From: Alphaproteobacteria bacterium
GTDB taxonomy: Bacteria; Pseudomonadota; Alphaproteobacteria; WRDZ01
NCBI GenBank assembly: GCA_009779595.1
Contig: WRDZ01000001.1
Coordinates: 1 to 26,491, forward strand
DNA length: 26,491 bases
Direction: 5' to 3'
Shown: positions 13,529 through 19,788 of the stretch, in pieces
Layout: every line of letters begins with the position of its first letter
How positions within the stretch are numbered: position 1 is the stretch's first letter
Program-made: the position numbers and the translations under genes
Notes under the pieces: model-generated
Database searches by the model: none
Told to the model about the DNA's origin: nothing
What the model saw: the letters and a program-made list of their open reading frames with translations, nothing else

Positions 13529-15343
13529 ATGGCACTTTCAAGCATATACAGAACCCACACCTGCGGGCAGCTTACGGCGGCCCAGGCAAAGGCCAAAGTC
13601 AAGCTTTCGGGCTGGGTCGCGCGCAAACGCGACCACGGCAACCTTTTGTTCGTTGACCTGCGCGACCATTACGGCCGCACGCAGCTGGTGACCAGCGAAG
13701 GCGACAAGTGGCACGAGGCTTTGTCGAAGGTGCGGCTGGAAAGCGTGGTCATGGTCGAGGGCGAAGTGGTATTGCGCGCGCCCGAAACCGCGAACAACAA
13801 GCTGCCCACCGGCGAAATCGAGGTCCGCGTGACCGGGTACGAACTATTGTCCGAGGCCGAAACCCTGCCCATACAGGTGGAAACAACCGAAGACCAAAGC
13901 GAAGAGCTGCGCTTCAAATACCGCTTTTTGGACCTGCGCCGCCAGTTCCTGCACGACCGGATAATGCTGCGCACCAAGGTCATCGCGTCCATACGCAAAC
14001 GCATGGTGGACCTGGGGTTCAACGAGTACCAGACCCCTATCCTGACCTCGTCCAGCCCGGAAGGGGCGCGCGACTTCCTTGTGCCAAGCCGGCTGCACCC
14101 GGGCAGGTTTTACGCTCTGCCGCAGGCTCCGCAGCAGTTCAAGCAGCTGATAATGATTGCGGGCTTCGACAGGTATTTCCAGATAGCCCCGTGCTTCCGC
14201 GACGAGGACGCGCGCGCGGACCGCACCGCGGGCGAGTTCTATCAGCTTGACTTAGAGATGAGCTTCGTCACCCAGGACGACGTGCTGGAAGCCGTGGGTA
14301 CCGTTTTGCACGGCTTGTTCGACGAGTTCAAGGACGGCAAGGCCATCACCCCGTACAAGGAAATCCGCCGCATACCGTACAAGGAAGCCATGCTGGTCTA
14401 TGGCAGCGACAAGCCGGACCTGCGCAACCCGCTGGTTGTCAGCGATGCCACCGAAATCTTCCGCGGCAGTTCGTTCGGGGTATTCGCAAACGCCATCAAC
14501 GAGGGTGCGCAGGTGCGCGCCATACCCGCGCCCAAGGCAGCGGACAAGCCGCGCAGCTGGTACGACAAGATGGGAGAGTGGGCCAAGCACAACCGCATGA
14601 GCGGGCTTGGCTACCTGGTATATGAACAGGACGGCACCTTCAAAGGCCCCATTGCCAAAAACCTTGACGGGGAACGCGTGAAAAAGCTGGCGGAACTTGC
14701 CAACCTGTCCCCTGGCGACGCGCTGTTCTTCGTGTGCGCCAGCCCCAAGAACTGGGGGCTGGACAAGTCGGCCGGGTATGTAAGGAACAAGGTGGCTCAG
14801 GAACTGGACCTTATAGAAGCCAACGCCTTCCGCATGTGCTGGGTAGTGGACTTCCCCAAGTACGAATTCAACGAGGAAACCGGCAGCGTGGATTTCCACC
14901 ACAACCCGTTCTCGATGCCCCAGGGCGGCCTGCAGTCCCTTAACGAGAAAGACCCGCTGGACATCATCGCGTACCAGTACGACTTCGTGGTCAACGGCAT
15001 TGAAATCGCATCGGGCGGCATACGCAACAACAAGCCGGAAATCATGTACCGCGCGTTCGAAATCGCCGGATACAGCCGGGAAACCGTGGACGGCAAGTTC
15101 GGCGGCATGATAAGCGCGTTCAGGTTCGGGGCTCCTCCGCACGGAGGGTGCGCTCCGGGGATTGACCGCATCGTGATGCTGCTGGGCGACGAGGACCAGG
15201 TGCGCAACATCGTGATGTTCCCCATGACCCAGAAGGCCGAGGACCTGATGATGCAGGCTCCAAGGGAAGCTACGGAAAAACAGCTGAAAGAGCTGCACAT
15301 CCGCGTTGTCATGCCCCCGGCTCCGGGCGCGAAGAAGGAGTGA
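13529..15343 (+). CDS. aspS: Aspartyl-tRNA synthetase
   Basis: This is a 604-residue class IIb aminoacyl-tRNA synthetase of bacterial type and full length. The N-terminal OB-fold anticodon-binding domain starts at YRTHTCGQL and includes LSGWVARKRDHGNLLFVDLR. Motif 1 lies around SIRKRMVDLGFNEYQTPILT, with SSPEGARDFLVPSRL following. Motif 2 is FQIAPCFRDEDARADRTAGE. A GAD domain of about 100 residues sits between motifs 2 and 3. Motif 3 is GAPPHGGCAPGIDRIVMLL. It charges tRNA-Asp, and in organisms lacking AsnRS also tRNA-Asn; which applies cannot be told here. AAGGAG lies eight bases before the ATG. The stop is two bases from the next ATG, so an operon with the following genes is likely. Confidence 0.99.
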   Translation: MALSSIYRTHTCGQLTAAQAKAKVKLSGWVARKRDHGNLLFVDLRDHYGRTQLVTSEGDKWHEALSKVRLESVVMVEGEVVLRAPETANNKLPTGEIEVRVTGYELLSEAETLPIQVETTEDQSEELRFKYRFLDLRRQFLHDRIMLRTKVIASIRKRMVDLGFNEYQTPILTSSSPEGARDFLVPSRLHPGRFYALPQAPQQFKQLIMIAGFDRYFQIAPCFRDEDARADRTAGEFYQLDLEMSFVTQDDVLEAVGTVLHGLFDEFKDGKAITPYKEIRRIPYKEAMLVYGSDKPDLRNPLVVSDATEIFRGSSFGVFANAINEGAQVRAIPAPKAADKPRSWYDKMGEWAKHNRMSGLGYLVYEQDGTFKGPIAKNLDGERVKKLAELANLSPGDALFFVCASPKNWGLDKSAGYVRNKVAQELDLIEANAFRMCWVVDFPKYEFNEETGSVDFHHNPFSMPQGGLQSLNEKDPLDIIAYQYDFVVNGIEIASGGIRNNKPEIMYRAFEIAGYSRETVDGKFGGMISAFRFGAPPHGGCAPGIDRIVMLLGDEDQVRNIVMFPMTQKAEDLMMQAPREATEKQLKELHIRVVMPPAPGAKKE

Positions 15344-15345
15344 GC

Positions 15346-15885
15346 ATGAAAAGCCTGGTTATCGCGGCAGTCATATCGGCGTTTTCCACCGGCGCGACGG
15401 CCTTGGATATTACGGGGCCTACGCACAAAGAAGGGCTGCGGTGCGAGGTTGTCGCAAAGGTATTGAAAACCGAACCGGGCGATATTCCCGCCCCCCCATC
15501 CCCGCATACAAGCGCCGGATGGAACTGGAATACCGGCGGGAGCTGGAATAAATGCAAAGGGGACAAAATCACCGTCCAGGTCATAAGAGTCGGCAGGAAT
15601 TATCACTATGTGGATTTCTTTCGAAGAACGAACAAGATGAAAGAATGCCATTCCGTTCACCAAGACGGGCAGATTTTGGAACTGGCGTCGAATCGGCGCG
15701 ATACCGGCATAAAAGCCGGCGACACCCAAAGGTTTGCTTTCGTTAAAATGCTGCCTTTCAGCCCGGATTATGACGACGAATGCCTTTTGATAAAAAGCGT
15801 GACCCCCGACCTGGAAGACCCGGGCAAACCTTTGGATTATGAATGGAACAAGAAGAACTATACTTGCGAAGGATGTTTTGAATGA
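15346..15885 (+). CDS. Small secreted protein of unknown function
   Basis: This is a 179-residue protein from the ATG at 15346, preceded by AAGGAG inside the aspS 3' end. Residues 1-20 are a signal peptide (KSLVIAAVISAFSTGATA). The mature protein is hydrophilic and Trp/Tyr-rich (SAGWNWNTGGSWNKCKGDK, VGRNYHYVDFFRR) and has several Cys residues, including C-x-x-C at the very end (YTCEGCFE); disulphides are possible. I do not recognise the family. It is less GC-rich than aspS and xseB and sits between them, overlapping xseB by 4 bp, so it may be a later insertion into the operon. Confidence 0.8.
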   Translation: MKSLVIAAVISAFSTGATALDITGPTHKEGLRCEVVAKVLKTEPGDIPAPPSPHTSAGWNWNTGGSWNKCKGDKITVQVIRVGRNYHYVDFFRRTNKMKECHSVHQDGQILELASNRRDTGIKAGDTQRFAFVKMLPFSPDYDDECLLIKSVTPDLEDPGKPLDYEWNKKNYTCEGCFE

Positions 15886-16118
15886 CGGAAACAGTTGAAA
15901 ACCTGACCTTCGAATCCGCCATGGCCGAGCTTGAGGAAATCGTGCGCAAGCTGGAGTCGGGCAAGGTCAAGCTGGACGAGGCCGTAAAGACTTACGAGCG
16001 CGGCATTGTCCTTAAGAAATTCTGCCAGAAGCGTTTGGAGGAGGCCAGTTTGAAAATCGAGAAGGTCATGCTTGACAGCGCGGGGCAGCCGCAGGGGGCC
16101 GAAAAGTTTGAGCCGTAG
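15882..16118 (+). CDS. xseB: Exodeoxyribonuclease VII small subunit
   Basis: This is a 78-residue protein of normal family length. LTFESAMAELEEIVRKLESG is followed by KVKLDEAVKTYERGIVLKKF, the hallmark two-helix hairpin of XseB. The small subunit binds the XseA catalytic chain, and the complex degrades single-stranded DNA to oligonucleotides. The ATG overlaps the previous stop by 4 bp (ATGA). xseA is not in the window, as is common. The following gene is Dxs-like, matching the usual xseB-ispA-dxs order with ispA absent. Confidence 0.96.
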   Translation: MTETVENLTFESAMAELEEIVRKLESGKVKLDEAVKTYERGIVLKKFCQKRLEEASLKIEKVMLDSAGQPQGAEKFEP

Positions 16119-16131
16119 CACCCCTTCAGCC

Positions 16132-17064
16132 ATGTCCGCGCTTGCAGCCGCCCTAAGCGGCCTTGCGCAAACCGACGACCGGGTGGTTGTCGTGACCACC
16201 GGCAATCCGGCGAAGATGGGCTTCAACCCGCGCGCCAAAAGGATGGACGGGCGGGTGCTTTCGTTTCCGGCCTCTCCGGCCCTGGCCGCGTCCTGCGCCA
16301 TAGAGCTTCTTCACAAGGAATACCGCCCGTTCCTTCTGATGCCCGATTCGTACGTGTACGAGGCCTATGCCATGATAGTCGAGGCCGTGGCCTGCAGCCT
16401 GCCACTTGGGGTGTGCCTGTTCGGCGCGGGGCTTGACCCCGGCGGAATCAGCATGCACAAGGGCGCGGACCTGGCGGCAGTAAGCCGCATACCGGACCTG
16501 GTGGTGGCCGCCCCGTCCGGCATGGAGGACGTGTGCAACATGCTGATGACCATGTACGGCAGCGACTGCCCCATGGTCATGCGCTTTTCCAGCGACATGG
16601 CAGGGGGCTGCCCGTCCGCCGCGGGCACGGCCATAACCATCGGCACGGGCCGGGTTGTCCGCAAGGGCAGCCGCGTGGCTATGCTGAACTTCGGCGCCTT
16701 GCTGCCCGAGTGCCTGAAGGCCTGCAACGCGCTTGCCGGCCGCGGCATCATACCCACGGTCGTGGACATGCGGTTCGTCAAGCCCCTTGACCTGGAACTG
16801 CTGACCCAGCAGTCGCTTATGCACCAGCTTCTGGTCATCGTGGAGGACAGCGTGGGTTCGGTGGGCAGCCTGGCGCTTGAATTCCTGGCCAACAACGGGT
16901 TCATGGACCACGGGCTGAAAGTGCGCACGGTGAAGATACCCGAAGGATTCTTCGCGTACGGGGACGGCGCCCAGCTGAAAGCTCAGGCGGGTGTTAACCC
17001 GCAGGGCATAATAATGACAGTGCTTGACGCCCTGGACGACGTGGACGGCAACATGGTGGTGTGA
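16132..17064 (+). CDS. Dxs-like protein: transketolase pyrimidine and C-terminal domains only, catalytic residues lost
   Basis: This is a 310-residue protein matching the last half of 1-deoxy-D-xylulose-5-phosphate synthase (full length about 620-640). The pyrimidine-binding domain spans about 1-165: SALAAALSGLAQTDDRVVVV, then IPDLVVAAPSGMEDVCNMLM. The C-terminal domain follows: GTGRVVRKGSRVAMLNFGAL, VVDMRFVKPLDLELLTQQSL, LVIVEDSVGSVGSLALEFLA. The N-terminal TPP-binding domain is missing. The segment aligned with the catalytic GIAEQHA reads FPASPAL, so the Glu that activates thiamine is gone. SMHKG stands where Dxs has T-H-H-G. It cannot be a working Dxs alone; it may be a relic or a repurposed protein. 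The ATG at 16132 fits the domain edge; TTG at 16108, nine bases after GGGGG, is an alternative. Confidence 0.82.
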   Translation: MSALAAALSGLAQTDDRVVVVTTGNPAKMGFNPRAKRMDGRVLSFPASPALAASCAIELLHKEYRPFLLMPDSYVYEAYAMIVEAVACSLPLGVCLFGAGLDPGGISMHKGADLAAVSRIPDLVVAAPSGMEDVCNMLMTMYGSDCPMVMRFSSDMAGGCPSAAGTAITIGTGRVVRKGSRVAMLNFGALLPECLKACNALAGRGIIPTVVDMRFVKPLDLELLTQQSLMHQLLVIVEDSVGSVGSLALEFLANNGFMDHGLKVRTVKIPEGFFAYGDGAQLKAQAGVNPQGIIMTVLDALDDVDGNMVV

Positions 17065-17075
17065 GGGGGCGCAAA

Positions 17076-17570
17076 ATGGCCAGCATCGAAGTACCAAAAG
17101 CCGGCGATTATCCCAGAATCAATGAATTAGGGATACAAATAGCTGAACTGCACGCCGGGTGGCGGCCGGATATTTTCGTTTCCACCCGGACCTCCATATT
17201 GCAAAAATCATTCGACAAGCTTGTCGAAAACAAAGAGATTTACGCCATCTATGAAGACGGGGCCGTTATAGGCTACATGATTATAAAGTTCGAGGCCAGC
17301 GAATCCGCTATCAAGAAGCACAAGAAAAAGTGTGTTTTAGAAATCATATGCGTTGACAAGCAGCACCGGAACAAAGGATATGGCAAAAAACTTTTCGATT
17401 ATGCGATAGAGCTTGCCAGGAAAAACGGAGCTACATATTTCTACCTGGACGTATATCCGCAAAACGCAAGCGCCATCGCCCTTTACGAAAAGAAGGGCCT
17501 GACGGTTGAAAAGCCTGTTTATTCAATCGAGCTGGCAAAGCCGGATGTTGACGCGAGGGGAAACGTTTAA
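17076..17570 (+). CDS. GNAT-family N-acetyltransferase
   Basis: This is a 164-residue protein. The ATG at 17076 follows a GAGGGGG site; the GTG at 17061 lies inside the previous stop region. The GNAT fold shows in order: AGDYPRINELGIQIAELHAG, YAIYEDGAVIGYMIIKF as the first strands, CVLEIICVDKQHRNKGYGKK as the acetyl-CoA binding motif A (R/Q-x-x-G-x-G), and LDVYPQNASAIALYEKKGLT as motif B with the usual N-x-x-A-x-x-L-Y. It transfers acetyl from acetyl-CoA to an amine; the substrate is unknown. It is Lys-rich and more AT-rich than its neighbours. Confidence 0.93.
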   Translation: MASIEVPKAGDYPRINELGIQIAELHAGWRPDIFVSTRTSILQKSFDKLVENKEIYAIYEDGAVIGYMIIKFEASESAIKKHKKKCVLEIICVDKQHRNKGYGKKLFDYAIELARKNGATYFYLDVYPQNASAIALYEKKGLTVEKPVYSIELAKPDVDARGNV

Positions 17571-17590
17571 ACTGCTTGGAGTAAATAAAA

Positions 17591-18169
17591 ATGCCTGATT
17601 CAAACATTATCAAGCCGGCGGAAAAAATCGCCGGCAAATTGATTACCTTGGAAAAGAACGCCGCAACCTTCAAAGAGGCGGAAAGGCGTTTTGCCGTAAT
17701 CGACGCCACGCGCGAACACTTGCTGCCATGGATGGAGTGGGCAACTCAAGACAAGACCAAGACCGCCGAAGACACCTATAATTTCCTTAAATCCTGCGAA
17801 GCCGAATGGGAAAAAGGCACAAAGTTCGATTATGGCGTATTCGAAAACTCGACCGGCGAATATGTCGGCGGCATAGGCGTTTTCAAAGTTTCTTTTGAAA
17901 ACAAATCCGCTGAAAGGGGCAGCTGGCTGGCCAAGCACGCGCGCGGGAAAGGTTATGCCCAGGAAGCCAGCGCTTTGCTGGAAGCCGAGTGCGACCGCAT
18001 GGGCTTTCAAAGGATTCACACCAAGGTCGACGCCGAGAATATAGCGTCGATAAAGAACATGGAAAAATCCGGCTATATACTTGAGGGGGTGCTGCGCAAC
18101 AAAAAATGGTGCGGCATCACGAAAAGCTTCCGCGACATGCGCATCTACGCAAAGGTCAAAGGGCGGTAG
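17591..18169 (+). CDS. GNAT acetyltransferase, RimJ/RimL type
   Basis: This is a 192-residue protein of the Acetyltransf_3 group, which contains the ribosomal-protein N-acetyltransferases RimJ/RimL and spermidine or antibiotic acetyltransferases. Visible features are LLPWMEWATQDKTKTAEDTY, FDYGVFENSTGEYVGGIGVF, GSWLAKHARGKGYAQEASAL (motif A, R-G-K-G-Y/A) and RIHTKVDAENIASIKNMEKS followed by GYILEGVLRNKKW (the N-x-x-S-x-x-x-x-E-x-x-G-F/Y-x-x-E-G signature). GGAG lies about ten bases before the ATG. It is adjacent to another GNAT gene of different subfamily, so this is probably not a tandem duplication. The substrate cannot be told. Confidence 0.93.
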   Translation: MPDSNIIKPAEKIAGKLITLEKNAATFKEAERRFAVIDATREHLLPWMEWATQDKTKTAEDTYNFLKSCEAEWEKGTKFDYGVFENSTGEYVGGIGVFKVSFENKSAERGSWLAKHARGKGYAQEASALLEAECDRMGFQRIHTKVDAENIASIKNMEKSGYILEGVLRNKKWCGITKSFRDMRIYAKVKGR

Positions 18170-18231
18170 ACATGCGCGACTTTGTATTATCCAAAAACAG
18201 CGGAAGTTAATTCTTTTTATATTTTTTGCCG

Positions 18232-18267
18232 TATAATAGTACCTAGTCACCACCATAAATGAAGGAG
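18232..18267 (+). promoter_or_regulatory. Promoter -10 box and ribosome site of eno
   Basis: A perfect TATAAT at 18232-18237 lies in a T-rich tract downstream of the acetyltransferase genes, and GAAGGAG at 18261-18267 precedes the ATG at 18274. No hexamer close to TTGACA is found 16-18 bp upstream of the -10, so an activator or a weak -35 is implied. Confidence 0.5.
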
Positions 18268-18273
18268 CGAAAA

Positions 18274-19551
18274 ATGACCACCATAGTTGACATACACAGC
18301 CGCGAAGTCCTGGATTCGCGCGGGAACCCCACGATAGAGGTCGACGTGACCCTGGATTCGGGCGCGTTCGGGCGCGCCATCGTGCCAAGCGGCGCGTCCA
18401 CCGGCACGCACGAGGCGCTTGAGCTGCGCGACGGGGAAAAGACCCGCTATCAGGGCAAGGGCGTGCTCAAAGCCGTCGAAGCCGTGAACAAAGAGCTGTT
18501 CGAGAACATCACCGGCATGGAGGCCCTGGACCAGCTGGCCATCGACAACGCCATGATAGAAATCGACGGGACCCCGAACAAAGGCCGGCTTGGCGCCAAC
18601 GCAATCCTTGGCGTGTCCCTTGCGGTGGCCAAGGCGGCGGCCGAGGACTGCGGACTGCCGCTGTACAAGTACCTGGGCGGCCCGCAGGCGCACATAACCC
18701 CGGTGCCCATGATGAACATCATCAACGGGGGCAAGCACGCGGACAACCCCATAGACATACAGGAGTTCATGATAATGCCGGTCGGCGCCCAGAACGTCAC
18801 CGAGGGCATACGCATCGGCGCGGAAGTTTTCCATTGCCTTAAGTCGCTGCTGCACAAGGCAGGGCACCAGACAAACGTGGGGGACGAAGGCGGATTCGCC
18901 CCGAACCTTAAAAGCACGGCCGAGGCACTGGACTTCATAATGAAAGCCATCGAGGCGGCCGGATGCACTCCGGGCAAGGACGTGGTGCTGGCGCTTGACT
19001 CGGCCGCGACCGAATTCTATGAAAACGGCAAGTACGTGTTGAAGGGCGAGGGCAAGTCGTTCACCAACGCGGAAATGGTTAAGTATTATGAAAGCCTGAT
19101 TGCGGCATATCCCATCAAGTCCATAGAGGACGGGTTTTCCGAAGACGACTGGGAAGGCTGGGAAATGGCGGTGAAAGCCATAGGCGACAAGATACAGATT
19201 GTCGGCGACGACCTGCTGGTGACCAACCCCCAGCGCATAGCCAAGGGCATAGCGCGCAAGTCGGCAAACTCGGTGCTGGTCAAGGTGAACCAGATAGGCA
19301 CGCTTAGCGAAACCATCGCGGCCGTGGAAATGGCCCACCGCGCGGGGTGGACGTCGGTGATGAGCCACCGCAGCGGCGAAACCGAGGACTCGACCATAGC
19401 CGACCTTGCGGTGGCCCTGGGCTGCGGCATGATAAAGACGGGGTCGCTGTCGCGCGCGGACCGGACGGCCAAGTACAACCAGCTTATACGCATAGACGAA
19501 GAGCTGGGCGCCACCGCATATTATCCCGGCGCCAAGTGTTTCAGGAAGTAA
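18274..19551 (+). CDS. eno: Enolase
   Basis: This is a 425-residue glycolytic enzyme converting 2-phosphoglycerate to phosphoenolpyruvate; enolase is also a frequent RNA degradosome partner. The N-terminal domain has IVDIHSREVLDSRGNPTIEV and VPSGASTGTHEALELRDG. The barrel carries the conserved MMNIINGGKHADNPIDIQEF, NVGDEGGFAPNL, LALDSAATEFY (metal Asp), IKSIEDGFSEDDWEGW (metal Glu), QIVGDDLLVTN (metal Asp), VLVKVNQIGTLSE (catalytic Lys), MSHRSGETEDSTIADLAVAL and IKTGSLSRADRTAKYNQLIR. All key residues are present. The ATG at 18274 has a strong ribosome site; the in-frame ATG at 18259 lies upstream of it and is rejected. Confidence 0.99.
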   Translation: MTTIVDIHSREVLDSRGNPTIEVDVTLDSGAFGRAIVPSGASTGTHEALELRDGEKTRYQGKGVLKAVEAVNKELFENITGMEALDQLAIDNAMIEIDGTPNKGRLGANAILGVSLAVAKAAAEDCGLPLYKYLGGPQAHITPVPMMNIINGGKHADNPIDIQEFMIMPVGAQNVTEGIRIGAEVFHCLKSLLHKAGHQTNVGDEGGFAPNLKSTAEALDFIMKAIEAAGCTPGKDVVLALDSAATEFYENGKYVLKGEGKSFTNAEMVKYYESLIAAYPIKSIEDGFSEDDWEGWEMAVKAIGDKIQIVGDDLLVTNPQRIAKGIARKSANSVLVKVNQIGTLSETIAAVEMAHRAGWTSVMSHRSGETEDSTIADLAVALGCGMIKTGSLSRADRTAKYNQLIRIDEELGATAYYPGAKCFRK

Positions 19552-19594
19552 GCCGGACAATATAGGTTTGCGGGTGAAAAAACAGCGCGTCAAA

Positions 19595-19710
19595 GCGCGT
19601 TCCGCCCGAGCAAGCGCCAAAGCGAGCGAATGCGAAGCGACGCGCGCCGCCTTGTGGCGGGCGGACGCGCGTGTCCTGCGGACCGCCTGGCGGTGCCGCT
19701 TCGCGGCAGG
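19595..19710 (+). repeat. Dispersed GC-rich palindromic repeat, copy 2
   Basis: This aligns along its length with copy 3 (24393-24506). Both begin GCGCGTTCCGCCCG, continue through AGCGCCAAAGC and GAAGCGACGCGCGCCGCC-type sequence, a GGCGGACGCGCGT return arm, GTCCTGCGGACCGC, and end in TGCCGC-TTC-GCGGCA-GG. Arms pair as two or three hairpins. It fills most of the gap between eno and the dinG-like gene; the rest is an A-rich tract and the dinG promoter. Confidence 0.9.
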
Positions 19711-19752
19711 AAATCAATTATATTGACGGCGCACATAAAATCCCGTTTTCGG

Positions 19753-19781
19753 TTGCCAGGGCGGCGGACAGGCGCTATACT
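19753..19781 (+). promoter_or_regulatory. Sigma70 promoter of the dinG-like gene (leaderless)
   Basis: TTGCCA (19753-19758) and TATACT (19776-19781) are 17 bp apart. The -10 ends seven bases before the ATG at 19789, so the transcript should begin at or next to the start codon. No Shine-Dalgarno sequence is present, which agrees with leaderless translation. Confidence 0.6.
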
Positions 19782-19788
19782 GGCTATC

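Noticed and set aside
16153..17097. Minus-strand frame of 314 codons, rich in His, Arg and Ala
   Set aside because: Shadow of the Dxs-like gene, with no family features.
18259..18273. Earlier in-frame ATG for enolase
   Set aside because: The GAAGGAG ribosome site lies downstream of it and at correct spacing for the ATG at 18274, where the family N-terminus begins.
19630..19788. Fifty-three-codon upstream extension of the dinG-like frame
   Set aside because: It translates the dispersed repeat and the promoter; family similarity starts at the ATG at 19789.
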